Assembly: GCF_029667115.1 (NCBI RefSeq)
Contig: NZ_JARUIU010000005.1
Location: 62,001 to 126,000 of the forward strand
DNA length: 64,000 bases
Direction of reading: 5' to 3'
Origin: Jeotgalibacillus sp. ET6
GTDB lineage: Bacteria; Bacillota; Bacilli; Bacillales; Jeotgalibacillaceae
The notes beneath the pieces were generated by a model. That model was not told the origin of the DNA, made no database searches, and saw only the letters and a program-made list of their open reading frames with translations. Position 1 is the first letter of the stretch, and each line of letters starts with the position of its first letter. Shown piece by piece: positions 7,793 to 16,548 of this stretch. The translations under genes and the position numbers were made by a program.

Positions 7793-8413
7793 TCACTCCA
7801 TCGTGTTTCCTTCAGGAGGAATCGGGCTGCTTTTCAGCATACGGGCAAAATGAGCCGTGTTATACGCTAAAAACTGAACATGCTGATTTGTAAATTCGCT
7901 TTCTCCTTTTTGCATGGCTTCCATATAGGAAGGTCCAGGACCTGCTTCTCCTACCCAGTACGTATCCACATTCGGCGGAATCGTGAAACCGATGTGAGAA
8001 AGTGCATAAATTATAGATGAAGCAGCGTTTTTAGCCCCATCTTCGTTGCCTGTAACGACCACTCCACCTACCTTATTATAATAAATCGCCTGTCCGTGCT
8101 CGTTGGTTAAGCTGCTGCCGCCATCAAGGCGTTCAATCGCCTGCTTGGTTATGCTACTTTTTTCTCCCATCCAGATTGGGGTTCCAAGGATCACAATATC
8201 AGCTTCTTTTACTTTTTCAAAAATCTCCGGCCACTCGTCGCCATTGCCCATATCCACTTCTACTCCGGGAGCAATTTTGTAATCTGCGAGCCGTATGACC
8301 TCTGATGTGATTCCCAGATCCTCATAGTAGTTAATTACTTTACGGATTAATGCATCCGTATTCGAGTCATCTGTACTGGGTTTTAGGGAACCGTTTAAAA
8401 ATAGTGCGTGCAT
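7793..8413 (-). CDS. Flavodoxin-fold NAD(P)H-dependent FMN reductase
   Basis: Cytoplasmic oxidoreductase of the NADPH-dependent FMN reductase / flavodoxin-like family, 206 aa. The N-terminal FLNGSLKPS motif (residues 5-13) is the FMN-phosphate loop; GTPIWMGEKSS (about 78-88) and VTGNEDGAKNA (about 120-130) contact the isoalloxazine ring. Ribosome site AAAGGATG precedes the ATG at 8413. The following gene upstream is also a flavoprotein (azoreductase), but a terminator and 380 bp separate them. The electron acceptor is unknown. Confidence 0.82.
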   Translation of the reverse strand: MHALFLNGSLKPSTDDSNTDALIRKVINYYEDLGITSEVIRLADYKIAPGVEVDMGNGDEWPEIFEKVKEADIVILGTPIWMGEKSSITKQAIERLDGGSSLTNEHGQAIYYNKVGGVVVTGNEDGAKNAASSIIYALSHIGFTIPPNVDTYWVGEAGPGPSYMEAMQKGESEFTNQHVQFLAYNTAHFARMLKSSPIPPEGNTME

Positions 8414-8797
8414 CCAATCATCCTTTCAATCCTAATCTATTCCGTCCTATTCCCTTTTGTCGAAACTTCAATCATACATCCTGCATTTGCAGGCATGGTG
8501 TCACGCCTCATGCTGCATTCCGTTAAATCTGACCGCACTTGATTGAGCTGCTCTGTGCATTCGCTTCTAGACAGTGATTGATATTCTCTCTCGCTTTTTG
8601 CAAAGTTTTAAATCGTCTGATTTAAGAATCGAAGGTCCCTCAAATTTACATAAAAAAATGCTGAGACAAAAGTGTCCCAGCATCTTTGATCGGCTCGCTG
8701 CGCTTCAGGCAGACGCTCTCCTAAAATACTACCTCATATTTAATTTTTTTAAGTTTTGTCTCAACTTCTTTTGGATCGGTTCAAACACCTTACACAT
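8414..8797. other. Intergenic region with terminator and truncated repeat
   Basis: A 384-bp gap without a credible gene. It holds the azoreductase terminator (8651-8683). Next to this (about 8690-8720) is a short piece of the dispersed repeat seen more fully at 22055-22190 and 62050-62190 (shared core CGCTGCGCTTCAGG). Bases 8414-8650 show nothing I can name. Confidence 0.6.
8651..8683 (-). terminator. Terminator of the azoreductase gene (TGAGACA family)
   Basis: ATGCTGAGACA and TGTCCCAGCAT form an 11-bp arm pair with a 4-nt loop, followed on the minus strand by seven T. Three other terminators of the window share the same TGAGACA/TGTCYCA core. Confidence 0.85.
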
Positions 8798-9421
8798 TTA
8801 CTCAAGACGTGCGAGCTTATGCGCGAGCTGGGAGGCCTCTTCCTTGCTCTCTTCCAGAATTTTATCGGCCATGTCAGGGTATTGGCTCATTCCTTCGCAA
8901 ATCACCGAATCATATTCTTTAATGCCTAAAAATCGCATAATTTCTCTTAAATAATCTTCTGAAAAGTTCAAGCCTGTTCCTTTATATACGCCGCCTACTG
9001 CCTGAATATGAACAGCACGCTTTCCTTCTACAAGACCTTCCTGACCTCCTGCAGTATAACGGAAGGTTTTTCCCGGTATGCATAAGGAGTCAATGTAGGT
9101 TTTTAATCGAGGCGGAAATAACAAATTCCAAAATGGTGTTATGAAGACATACACATCCGCTGATAAAAATTGTTCCAATACGGCATCCATAACTTCAGAC
9201 TTTTGCTTTTCCGACTCCGTCAGTGCCTCCCCGGATCTGTTTTTTCCCCATACCGCTAATACTTCTTCATCAATTTCCTGAAGCTGTGTTTCATATAAAT
9301 GCACATAGTCAACGCTTGCGTCTTTTTCCAGATCAAGAAGTTCTTTTACAAATACATCTGCAATTTCTTCGCTTACGGATGTTTTATTTCTTGGGTTTGC
9401 ATTAATATATAAGATTTTCAT
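8798..9421 (-). CDS. azoR: FMN-dependent NADH-azoreductase
   Basis: Flavodoxin-fold quinone/azo reductase of the AzoR family, 207 aa, using NADH and FMN; in Bacillus such enzymes protect against quinones. The N-terminal INANPRNKTSVS (residues 6-17) is the FMN-phosphate loop and the TPFWNLLFPPRLKTYIDSL stretch (about 95-113) is the family signature. GKTFRYTAGGQEGLVEGK follows. The start ATG has AAAGGGAGG upstream. A terminator follows at 8651-8683. Confidence 0.9.
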   Translation of the reverse strand: MKILYINANPRNKTSVSEEIADVFVKELLDLEKDASVDYVHLYETQLQEIDEEVLAVWGKNRSGEALTESEKQKSEVMDAVLEQFLSADVYVFITPFWNLLFPPRLKTYIDSLCIPGKTFRYTAGGQEGLVEGKRAVHIQAVGGVYKGTGLNFSEDYLREIMRFLGIKEYDSVICEGMSQYPDMADKILEESKEEASQLAHKLARLE

Positions 9422-9733
9422 TTTGGTTTCCTCCCTTTACATTTAACAGCTCTACCTATATGATAACTCTTTAATTAAATATTAAAAGCTTTCTGATAAT
9501 TTTTCCCCGTCTGTTTTCCAATTACCTGATTATTTTATTATTACACTAATTTTTTTGAAGATGGACCGATAAAATAGGTAGAGACAAAATGAGTGGAATA
9601 AACAATCTGCTTTGAGGGTAAAAATGACGAATAGGGCAGCAGCCTATTTTTATTACACCATTCACGATCACAAGCGTAAAATATATATATGAAAAACCCT
9701 TAAAACTATAAGTGAGAAAAGGTGAGGATGTAT
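9422..9733. other. Intergenic region between divergent azoR and pullulanase
   Basis: An AT-rich stretch of 312 bp that must hold both divergent promoters. I see no convincing operator, riboswitch or small gene in it. Confidence 0.5.
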
Positions 9734-12292
9734 ATGGTAACGATTCATGGTCAACAACAAGAAGATTTTTCAGCTGACAACCTCTCCACTATAGAACATA
9801 AAAAAGTATCAATTACGCTTCATTATCACCGGTACGACGGGGACTACAGCGGATGGAATCTGTGGGTGTGGCTTGAAGGGAAAAACGGACGCATGGTGGA
9901 ATTCACAGATGGCCGCCCTTTTGGACAAACGGCAACATTTGAAATGGAGGACTCGTCAGGCATTGCCCGTGTCGGATTCATTATTCGCAAGAGTACGGAC
10001 GAAAATGACTGGGCGAGCAAACGTTTTGATGACCGGTTTATTACACAATTTGATGAAAATGGGCATGCAGAAGTCTGGCTGATGCAGGGCACAGAAAAAA
10101 TCTTTCATCGTGAAGATGATGTGAACGTAAAGCCGGAAATTATCAGCGCAAAATTCAACGACTGGCATGATATCACCGTCACCACAAATCTTGCGTTTGA
10201 TTGGGAACACGATACAATCGACGTTGATCTGCATGGAGCCGCCATTCAGGACATCATTGTATCCAAAGATCATCATGCTTCTGATCTCTCTCATGAAATG
10301 ACGATAAAAACAAAGGAAACTCTCTCCCTTCACGAAAAATACAAAGTAATGATCTCCCATTTTGGTGAGTGTGATGTTTCGTATGGAAACATTGTACGCA
10401 CTGAGCAATTTGATAAGGATTTTGCCTACGATGGTCCTCTTGGTGCTCTTTTTACAAAAGAACAAACACTGTTCCGGTTATGGTCTCCTTCTGCACAAGA
10501 AGCTGTTTTAGTCGTGTATACAAAAGAGAACGAAAAAAAGGAAGAACATAAAATGAAACAGGGACCTTCGGGAACCTGGGAATTTGAAGCTTCCGGAAAT
10601 TTGGATGGAACCATCTATATGTACAGAGTCAAAATTGGCAGACAGTGGCAGGAAGCTGTGGACCCTTATGCAAAAGCCGTTACAGTGAACGGTGAAAAAG
10701 GTGTGGTGATCGACCTTGCCCACACCAACCCGCCACTATGGGAAATGCCGTCCCCCCCTTTTCATCAGCCGGAAGATGCCGTTATTTACGAACTTCATGT
10801 TCGTGATGCTTCTATAGATCCAAACAGCGGCGTCATCCACAAAGGTAAATACCTTGGAATGACAGAGCCTGCCACCGTAACGCCGGACGGAGCAAAGACC
10901 GGATTGGATTATTTTAGCGAGCTTGGCATCACTCATATTCAGCTGCTGCCTATTTACGATTATTGGACCGTAGATGAGACGAAGCTTGATACCCCTCAAT
11001 ACAATTGGGGGTACGACCCAAAACACTTTAATGCCCCTGAAGGATCTTATTCCATTAATCCGTTTGAACCAGCCACTAGAATCATTGAGTTAAAAAAACT
11101 GATCCATGCCATTCACAGCAAAGGGATGAGGGTAATCATGGATGTCGTCTTTAACCATGTGTTTGATGTCCCTCGCTCAAATTTCCACCTTCTGATGCCG
11201 GGCTATTATTTCCGCTACAAAAAAGATGGCGTTCTGTCAAATGGCACAGGAGTAGGGAATGATACCGCGTCAGAACGCCGGATGATGAGAAAATTCATTG
11301 TAGATTCGCTTGTTTACTGGGCAACCGAATTTAAAATTGACGGGTTCCGTTTTGATTTGATGGGAATTCACGATATCGATACGATGAATGCAGCCAGAAA
11401 GGCATTGGACGAAGTGGACCCATCGATTATCATGCTTGGAGAAGGCTGGGATCTCGCCACTGCCCTCCCCTCTCATTTAAAAGCCAGTCAGGCAAATGCA
11501 GATAAAATGCCAGGCATCGCTCATTTTAATGATTCCATTCGTGACCACCTTAAGGGGAATAACTTTTCAGATCATGATTCTGGGTTCGTGAATGGACGGA
11601 GCGGCTATAACTATTCAATTAAACAGGGAATAACAGCAGGCATGTATCTTACGTATGATAATCAGGAATACAGATCGCCCTCGCAGGTGGTTAATTACGT
11701 AGAAGCTCATGATAATCACACTTTGTGGGATAAACTGCTTTTGACGAATCCGGGTGCCTCTCAGGAGGATTTAAAGAGTATGCATAAGCTCGCATCTTCC
11801 ATTATCCTGTTATCTCAAGGCATTCCTTTTCTTCATGCGGGGCAGGAGTTTATGAGAACCAAAAACGGTGATCATAACAGCTACCGCTCACCCGATCACA
11901 TTAATAAGCTTGATTGGAATCGAAAAGCTGAATTTGAACAGGAAGTGCGCTATATTAAAGGCCTGATTTCACTTAGAAAATCCAATAATGTGTTTCGCAT
12001 GAAAACAAAAGAAGACATTGTGAAACGTCTTCACTTTTATCCTACTGATGAACATTTAATTGCTTATCAATTAAAAGCTTTACGCGATGAAGGGCCATAT
12101 GAAGAATATATCGTGATTCACAATGCCCACCATCATCCGGTAAAATTTCATTTAGAGTCGAATGGCCCTTGGCATATTCTGGCTAATTCCCACCAGGCAG
12201 GTACAGAAGCCCTCAGTATGATTAATCGAAATCAAATTGAAGTGTCACGGCTGTCTACATTCGTACTGGCTAAACCTTTCCGTTTACGATAA
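9734..12292 (+). CDS. pulA: Type I pullulanase (GH13 debranching enzyme)
   Basis: Hydrolyses alpha-1,6 branches in pullulan, glycogen and starch oligosaccharides. From ATG 9734 the protein has 852 aa and no signal peptide, so it should be intracellular. Domains in order are an N-terminal PUD/CBM41-like module (about 20-110, with YHRYDGDYSGWNLWVW), a linker domain, a CBM48 module (about 240-320), and the catalytic barrel. The type I signature YNWGYDP is at about 421. Catalytic Asp (DGFRFDLMG) is at about 540, Glu (GEGWDL) at about 569, and transition-state Asp (EAHDNH) at about 659. GGTGAGG lies 6 nt before ATG 9734; upstream GTG/ATG codons overlap it. It is longer than B. subtilis AmyX (about 718 aa) because of the extra N-terminal module. 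Confidence 0.93.
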   Translation: MVTIHGQQQEDFSADNLSTIEHKKVSITLHYHRYDGDYSGWNLWVWLEGKNGRMVEFTDGRPFGQTATFEMEDSSGIARVGFIIRKSTDENDWASKRFDDRFITQFDENGHAEVWLMQGTEKIFHREDDVNVKPEIISAKFNDWHDITVTTNLAFDWEHDTIDVDLHGAAIQDIIVSKDHHASDLSHEMTIKTKETLSLHEKYKVMISHFGECDVSYGNIVRTEQFDKDFAYDGPLGALFTKEQTLFRLWSPSAQEAVLVVYTKENEKKEEHKMKQGPSGTWEFEASGNLDGTIYMYRVKIGRQWQEAVDPYAKAVTVNGEKGVVIDLAHTNPPLWEMPSPPFHQPEDAVIYELHVRDASIDPNSGVIHKGKYLGMTEPATVTPDGAKTGLDYFSELGITHIQLLPIYDYWTVDETKLDTPQYNWGYDPKHFNAPEGSYSINPFEPATRIIELKKLIHAIHSKGMRVIMDVVFNHVFDVPRSNFHLLMPGYYFRYKKDGVLSNGTGVGNDTASERRMMRKFIVDSLVYWATEFKIDGFRFDLMGIHDIDTMNAARKALDEVDPSIIMLGEGWDLATALPSHLKASQANADKMPGIAHFNDSIRDHLKGNNFSDHDSGFVNGRSGYNYSIKQGITAGMYLTYDNQEYRSPSQVVNYVEAHDNHTLWDKLLLTNPGASQEDLKSMHKLASSIILLSQGIPFLHAGQEFMRTKNGDHNSYRSPDHINKLDWNRKAEFEQEVRYIKGLISLRKSNNVFRMKTKEDIVKRLHFYPTDEHLIAYQLKALRDEGPYEEYIVIHNAHHHPVKFHLESNGPWHILANSHQAGTEALSMINRNQIEVSRLSTFVLAKPFRLR

Positions 12293-12339
12293 GTAAAAGT
12301 AGGGAACAGGATTAAAAAGACGAAAGGCAGTTGACGTAC

Positions 12340-12528
12340 ATGTTATATATCATCGCCATCTTCCTCCCGCCTTTAGCGGTTTTATTTACAGGAAGATTCG
12401 GTTCATTTCTGCTCAACATTCTGCTGACAATTCTAGGATTTATCCCCGGGCTTATCCATGCAGTTATTGTCATTCGAGATGAGAGGCATAAAAAGGAAAT
12501 GAAAAACTATATGAACCAGAGAAGCTGA
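12340..12528 (+). CDS. Pmp3/YqaE family small membrane protein
   Basis: Protein of 62 aa with two membrane helices and the FLPPLAVLFTGRFGSFLLNI signature of the UPF0057/Pmp3 family, associated in other organisms with salt and membrane stress. ATG at 12340 is preferred; an in-frame TTG at 12331 lies too close to AAAGG. It follows the pullulanase by 47 nt and may be cotranscribed; a terminator follows at once. Confidence 0.85.
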   Translation: MLYIIAIFLPPLAVLFTGRFGSFLLNILLTILGFIPGLIHAVIVIRDERHKKEMKNYMNQRS

Positions 12529-12549
12529 TCTATTCAGCTTCTTTTTTTC
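12521..12549 (+). terminator. Terminator after the Pmp3-family gene
   Basis: GAAGCTGA/TCAGCTTC stem with 5-nt loop and T7. The 5' arm overlaps the last codons of the gene. Confidence 0.88.
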
Positions 12550-12692
12550 TTTTTCAAAATACCCCATGATGAATCACTCAGCCAGAGTTGTACATAGTAT
12601 AACTATAACTAAGAAAATCACAGGAAAAACCGAAACAAATCACGTGTTTAATCGTATTAATAAGCACTAGATATGTTGGAAGGAGTTTATGA

Positions 12693-12881
12693 ATGGACCA
12701 GTTGCTGCGATATGGTGCCGTTTTGGCCATGATTTTTTTTGGAGCGTTTGAGCTGTTTTTCGGCTTAGTATATGGAGATTGGTCAATTCAGGCATTGGTC
12801 GGGATAGGCGCCGCACTGGCCTTGTTTATATTAACCTTCCAGCCGCCTCCAAAGAATCATCACCGTGAAATGAAAAATTAA
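12693..12881 (+). CDS. Small membrane protein of unknown function
   Basis: Protein of 62 aa with two membrane helices (about residues 8-28 and 33-50) and a basic, histidine-containing C-terminus (PPPKNHHREMKN). GGAAGGAG precedes the ATG at good distance; the ATG four bases earlier is in another frame. I do not recognise the family. A terminator hairpin shared with the convergent gene follows. Confidence 0.65.
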   Translation: MDQLLRYGAVLAMIFFGAFELFFGLVYGDWSIQALVGIGAALALFILTFQPPPKNHHREMKN

Positions 12882-12897
12882 ACTGCTTCTTCAAATG

Positions 12898-12966
12898 AAA
12901 AACCCTTTGCCTGGGAATGGCTGCAACTGATTAAATCAGAAGCCATCTCCTCTGCAAAGGGTTTTC
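12898..12966. terminator. Bidirectional terminator
   Basis: AAAACCCTTTGC and GCAAAGGGTTTT close a long stem with ATGGCT/AGCCAT and CTGATT/AATCAG inside. It serves the convergent genes at 12693-12881 and 12967-13230. Confidence 0.88.
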
Positions 12967-13230
12967 TTATGTAGTCTTTGCCCGTTCTCTCCCTCTTTGA
13001 ATACTTCGCTCAACAGAGATCAGAAGTTTTTTCTCCTTTTTCCTCTCAATCAGTTTAATTGTCAGGGATTGAAGATACAGCAAAAGGAAAAACGGGATGA
13101 TGCTTACGTAAATAAGGATAAGTCTGCCTTGAAAAATCTGCTGGAGAACAAACCACCAATAAATGATGTATAAGAAAAGAAAAAGGAAATTAACGGGACC
13201 TTCCGATGATGCCTTACTTCTTCTGCTCAT
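12967..13230 (-). CDS. Small membrane protein of unknown function
   Basis: Protein of 87 aa with a hydrophilic N-terminus, two adjacent membrane segments (about residues 13-33 and 36-58), and a strongly basic C-terminal tail (KLIERKKEKKLL...RGRERAK). AGGTGA lies upstream of the ATG. No family was recognised. It lies downstream of two other envelope-protein genes on the same strand. Confidence 0.65.
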   Translation of the reverse strand: MSRRSKASSEGPVNFLFLFLYIIYWWFVLQQIFQGRLILIYVSIIPFFLLLYLQSLTIKLIERKKEKKLLISVERSIQRGRERAKTT

Positions 13231-13298
13231 TGCTTCACCTGCTTATCCAGTTTAATACATCCAGTTTAGCATGAAAAAACAGATCATTCACAACTTTT

Positions 13299-14051
13299 TT
13301 ACTCTTCTTTTTTTAAGGCAGGTTCATACAAAATTAATTTTTCATCCTTGTTGTCTGCAGCCTGATCAGCATTCATCGCGCTCCATTCAAATACCCATTT
13401 CCCATCCTTTAAATAAGGCAGTTCTTCAGAGATTAGATATTTTTCGGTGTCTCCATGAACCGAAAACCAGGACCTTGCTTCATAGGTCTGTAATGCCTGC
13501 TGTTTAGCTTGTGAAGGATCAATCAGTTCTTCGTTCTGCTGGTTGATTGTAATAGGAATTTTCGATTCAAATGCCGGCTGAGCTGTAGGGTAAAACGTAA
13601 TTTCGATCGTATAGTCTCCCTCTGGTGCCAGCGTATTTTCGTCTTCAGTTAAGGGAAGCGCAAGAATAAACTCAGAAGAAGCTGACAGCTGCTCATTGGA
13701 GATCATTCGGTCCCGTTCCTCGTCCGCTTTGCAAGCCGGTTCTTCCACTTGTTTAACGAGTGTATGGTCGAGTGTTTGAGAACTGACTTCAATCATAAGT
13801 GCTTCTTCGCATTTCGTATTATACGTTACAGGTGCTCCCAATTGATTCGTCAGCGTCGCTTCGACAATGATTTCGTCCCCTTTTTCAAATACCTGCCCGT
13901 TGGTCACTACATTTAATTCCAGACCATTGGAAGTAAAATCATGAAGCTCCTTATTATCCCCGCCGGATCGGTCATCCAGGAAATACACAGAGGCGAAATA
14001 ACTAATTCCAAGAGTAAAAATGGCTGCACCCACCCATGAGCTTTTTCTCAT
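13299..14051 (-). CDS. Membrane-anchored protein with BsuPI-like beta-sandwich domain
   Basis: Predicted 250-residue exported protein. An N-terminal membrane anchor or uncleaved signal occupies residues 5-25. It is followed by a domain with the pattern GLELNVVTNGQVFEKGDEI..ATLTNQLGAPVTY (about 40-80), resembling the BsuPI proteinase-inhibitor/Ig-like fold. The C-terminal part (about 185-250) is of unknown type. ATG at 14051 is chosen because AAAGGGG lies about 11 nt upstream. The ORF stop overlaps no neighbour; the gene starts 52 nt after the membrane gene at 14103-14558, so the two probably form an operon. The function is unknown. Confidence 0.6.
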   Translation of the reverse strand: MRKSSWVGAAIFTLGISYFASVYFLDDRSGGDNKELHDFTSNGLELNVVTNGQVFEKGDEIIVEATLTNQLGAPVTYNTKCEEALMIEVSSQTLDHTLVKQVEEPACKADEERDRMISNEQLSASSEFILALPLTEDENTLAPEGDYTIEITFYPTAQPAFESKIPITINQQNEELIDPSQAKQQALQTYEARSWFSVHGDTEKYLISEELPYLKDGKWVFEWSAMNADQAADNKDEKLILYEPALKKEE

Positions 14052-14102
14052 CTTAGCTATGCCCCTTTCTTTACAAACAATCTCCCATTGATACAATCCA
14101 CC

Positions 14103-14558
14103 TTATGACACACTGTTAAATACCTGAGACAAATATTGAAGATGTTCGCTAAGCATCATTAATAATATGACGATCAATGTAAAAGCAGCCACTAAAGCAA
14201 AAACGTTCACATAGTCTTTGATAACCAGCCCTTTTTCCTTCCGCCCTTTGACGGCCTGTATGGTGCGCTGAAGAAAAAACATTGAAAACAAAGGAATCAG
14301 CAGCACGTAGCTCCAGGTTTGAATGGCTAAATCTGTTCTGTCCTGAAATAGGGCATAGCGCAGCGTCTCTTCTTCCATTTGGATGGTTTTGTATTCTTTT
14401 ATTATCATGCCCTGTTCGATCGTTAGCTCATTCGTTTCTTCATTAAAGTCATATCCATATCCACCCGGATAAACTTGAACGGTAAAAGCAGCTAAAATCA
14501 TTAGCATAATGATGGCTGTTAAAGCAATATAATAAGAGCGGATTTTTTTCTTTTCCAT
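14103..14558 (-). CDS. Membrane protein of unknown function
   Basis: Protein of 151 aa with three predicted membrane helices (about residues 8-28, 80-100 and 118-142) and a small extracytoplasmic domain of about 50 residues between the first two. GGAGGTTTGC precedes the ATG at 14558, so the ATG at 14570 is rejected. It is likely the first gene of a two-gene unit with the BsuPI-like protein. I do not recognise a family. Confidence 0.65.
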   Translation of the reverse strand: MEKKKIRSYYIALTAIIMLMILAAFTVQVYPGGYGYDFNEETNELTIEQGMIIKEYKTIQMEEETLRYALFQDRTDLAIQTWSYVLLIPLFSMFFLQRTIQAVKGRKEKGLVIKDYVNVFALVAAFTLIVILLMMLSEHLQYLSQVFNSVS

Positions 14559-14827
14559 GCAAACCTCCATGTAACTTTTTCATAGAACTCATTGTAACAA
14601 ACACCTTGTTTACATCATACTAAAGTGTTTGAGTAAAGAATGTACACAAATCACTGAAATTTCACCCTATTTGTAAAAATATATAGTAAAATACAAAGAA
14701 CCAGTAACGATGCTGGTTCTTCTGTGAGGCTGAAAGAGGCAAAAGTTTCATTCTTTCCGCAACTGCTGTAAAATAGGTAAAAATGAATAATATCAGTTTA
14801 TTTCACTATGGAATACGGGGTGTTATG

Positions 14828-15016
14828 ATGACAATGGCAAATGTAGGACAATTTGTGCGATTTACTCGTCACGGATTTGAAATTACAGGAGAAGTCACAA
14901 AAATTCTCGAGCGTTCTGTAATTGTAAATATTTCTGAAGACGATGCTTTGTTACTCGATTACGGCACAAATTTTACAGTGGTTTCACACGAAAATTATGA
15001 ATTAGTTCAAAAATAA
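14828..15016 (+). CDS. YkvS/DUF2187-type small protein
   Basis: Small soluble protein of about 62 aa resembling the DUF2187/YkvS family: a KOW-like beta-barrel pattern with VGQFVRFTRHGFEITGEVTKI followed by SVIVNIS. Several ATG codons compete (14825, 14828, 14834); GGGGTG lies 5 nt before 14828. The N-terminal extension to 14783 has no ribosome site. The function is unknown. A terminator follows directly. Confidence 0.7.
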   Translation: MTMANVGQFVRFTRHGFEITGEVTKILERSVIVNISEDDALLLDYGTNFTVVSHENYELVQK

Positions 15017-15021
15017 GCAAA

Positions 15022-15064
15022 AAATCAGATGGGGTTTCTTATAAAGAAATCGCATCTGATTTTT
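15022..15064 (+). terminator. Terminator after the DUF2187 gene
   Basis: AAATCAGATG..GTTTCTT and AAGAAAT.GCATCTGATTT form a strong stem followed by TTTTTG. Confidence 0.88.
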
Positions 15065-15089
15065 GTTAAAACTGTTCCCCTGCACGTAT

Positions 15090-15260
15090 TTACATACCTA
15101 GAGCGATGAACTTTGATAGAGGCAGAAGACCAATCGCCGATTCCTCCGGATCCATTCCGCCCGGTTCAAAATTGCTGACAAGAATAAAGATTATAATGGC
15201 CATAACGATGACTAAAGCGGTAATAATCAGCACAAGTTTCTTCCCTTCCACCTTACTCAC
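15090..15260 (-). CDS. Small single-helix membrane protein
   Basis: A 56-codon gene starting at GTG 15260 (or GTG 15251 for 53 aa), overlapping the end of the upstream acetyltransferase gene. It encodes a short basic N-terminus, one membrane helix (LVLIITALVIVMAIIIFILV) and a C-terminal tail of about 27 residues. AAAGGA in the acetyltransferase 3' end serves as ribosome site, so translation is probably coupled. No family was recognised; the compact overlap is the main argument that it is real. Confidence 0.55.
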   Translation of the reverse strand: MSKVEGKKLVLIITALVIVMAIIIFILVSNFEPGGMDPEESAIGLLPLSKFIALGM

Positions 15261-15723
15261 TTCCTTTACTTGCTTTTTTCTTCACCATCATCTTCATATC
15301 CACATGCGGAATGCCATCATCCAGATACTCCCCAGACGTTTCTTCAAAGCCAAATGAACGGTAGAACTCTCTCAAATAGACCTGCGCCTGCAGGTTTATT
15401 TCGTCTGCTCCCCACTCGTTTAGCATGATGTCCAGCGACTTTTCAAGAAGCTTTCTCCCAGAGCCGCTGCCGCGGTATGCAGGATCAACGATGATGCGTC
15501 CTATGGATGGAACTGAATACTTTACCCCTGCCGGCAGCAGCCGTGCATAGGCGATAAGCCTTTCTCCATCCTTCAAAGTCAGATGAAAGCTCCTTGGATC
15601 ATGACCGTCAATCTCCTGATAAGCACATTCCTGCTCCACGACAAATATTGCATTTCGCGCCATCAGGATTTCATATAGCTGATGCACGGTTAACTCTTCA
15701 AATGTATGTAATTCCCACTCCAT
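15253..15723 (-). CDS. GNAT N-acetyltransferase, ElaA type
   Basis: Cytoplasmic acetyltransferase of the GNAT superfamily, 156 aa, in the ElaA group (N-terminal FEELTVHQLYEILMARNAIFVVEQ). The acetyl-CoA loop is visible as RGSGSGRKLLE at about 84-94, with conserved IGRIIVDPAYRG just before it. ACAGGAG precedes the ATG. Substrate unknown. It overlaps the small membrane gene at 15090-15260. Confidence 0.85.
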   Translation of the reverse strand: MEWELHTFEELTVHQLYEILMARNAIFVVEQECAYQEIDGHDPRSFHLTLKDGERLIAYARLLPAGVKYSVPSIGRIIVDPAYRGSGSGRKLLEKSLDIMLNEWGADEINLQAQVYLREFYRSFGFEETSGEYLDDGIPHVDMKMMVKKKASKGSE

Positions 15724-15817
15724 ACCTGCACTCTCCTGTCCTTTATTCCACTCGGTACTTCTATTATAATTAGATTGCGGGAAAAATTCATCCTTCCTAT
15801 TTGAAAGGAATGATCAA

Positions 15818-15958
15818 ATGGAACAAGCAGCCTCGCTTATAGTGGACCTTTTATTTTGGACAGGCATAGCCGTGATCCTGTTTATCCTTGGTGCTATCGC
15901 TTTTTATATCCGGCTGAAAGCAGCCTCTAAAAAAAAGAATCCTGCCGGCAGAAAATAG
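15818..15958 (+). CDS. Small single-helix membrane protein
   Basis: A 46-codon gene, MEQAAS followed by a membrane helix of about 22 residues and a basic tail (KAASKKKNPAGRK). AAAGGAATG lies 9 nt before the ATG, and the 3' end overlaps a terminator hairpin. It is divergent from the acetyltransferase. Function unknown. Confidence 0.6.
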   Translation: MEQAASLIVDLLFWTGIAVILFILGAIAFYIRLKAASKKKNPAGRK

Positions 15959-15975
15959 CGGCAGGATTTTCTTTT
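15938..15975. terminator. Terminator at convergent gene ends
   Basis: AATCCTGCCG pairs with CGGCAGGATT around an 11-nt loop, followed by TTTTC on plus and A-rich sequence on the other side. It serves the 46-aa gene and probably the stress protein at 15974. Confidence 0.82.
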
Positions 15976-16399
15976 ATACGTTTACTTCAAGTGTTTGCGG
16001 CTTTTCATTGTTATTCATTAAACGAATAGCTGTTGGTTCGATTTCGAGCACGATGTACTCAGGATCATTCGGACCTTCGAACCAGTTTGAAAAACGGTCG
16101 CTCCATAGCTTTTCTTTTAAGTCCTCAGAATCTCTGATCACAGCTGTTCCTTCAATTTCTAAATAGCTGTCTCCATAGCCTTCTCCGTCATAGCCAAGAA
16201 GAATGTGGACAAATGGATTCTCATCAATTTCTTCGGCTTTATGCGTCTCACGGTTTGTTGGTGTATGAAGTACTAAGCCTTCATTAAAAAATGTCATGTA
16301 CCTTGAGTGAGGCTTATTGTTTTTTACAGTTGAAAGTGTTCCGATTTTATTTTGCTCTAATACAGACAGAACTTTTTCTTTTAATTCTTGTTGATTCAT
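15974..16399 (-). CDS. Pyridoxamine 5'-phosphate oxidase-fold protein (general stress protein 26-like)
   Basis: Protein of 141 aa with the split-barrel flavin-binding fold of the pyridoxamine-phosphate-oxidase-like family, similar in layout to YdaG/GSP26. Typical segments are IGTLSTVKNNKPHSRYMTF (residues 19-37), then ETHKAEEIDENPFVHILLGY, and the C-terminal ..YIVLEIEPTAIRLM. AAAGGAG precedes the ATG. It could bind FMN or F420-like flavins; the reaction is unknown. Confidence 0.8.
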   Translation of the reverse strand: MNQQELKEKVLSVLEQNKIGTLSTVKNNKPHSRYMTFFNEGLVLHTPTNRETHKAEEIDENPFVHILLGYDGEGYGDSYLEIEGTAVIRDSEDLKEKLWSDRFSNWFEGPNDPEYIVLEIEPTAIRLMNNNEKPQTLEVNV

Positions 16400-16504
16400 T
16401 ATGGTCAGCTCCTTTACTTTCTATATTTCCTTATTTTCCACGAGATATGTATTTAAAACATGTTTTTACAGCGGCGTGCGAATTGGACTGGTTTGCCCGG
16501 CAAA

Positions 16505-16531
16505 AAACCGGGAAGATCATCTCCCCGGTTT
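16505..16531 (-). terminator. Terminator of the siderophore-binding protein gene
   Basis: On the minus strand AAACCGGG.AGAT pairs with ATCT.CCCGGTTT and is followed by six T, just after the stop at 16549. Confidence 0.85.
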
Positions 16532-16548
16532 CATTCCAGTGCATGCAG

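Noticed and set aside
9956-10465. Long minus-strand ORF within the pullulanase gene
   Set aside because: It lies wholly inside a gene with complete domain structure, has no ribosome site and resembles no protein.
14697-14721. AGAACCAG/CTGGTTCT hairpin as a terminator or riboswitch
   Set aside because: It has no T-run on plus and only a broken one on minus, and no aptamer-like sequence is near; the role is unclear.
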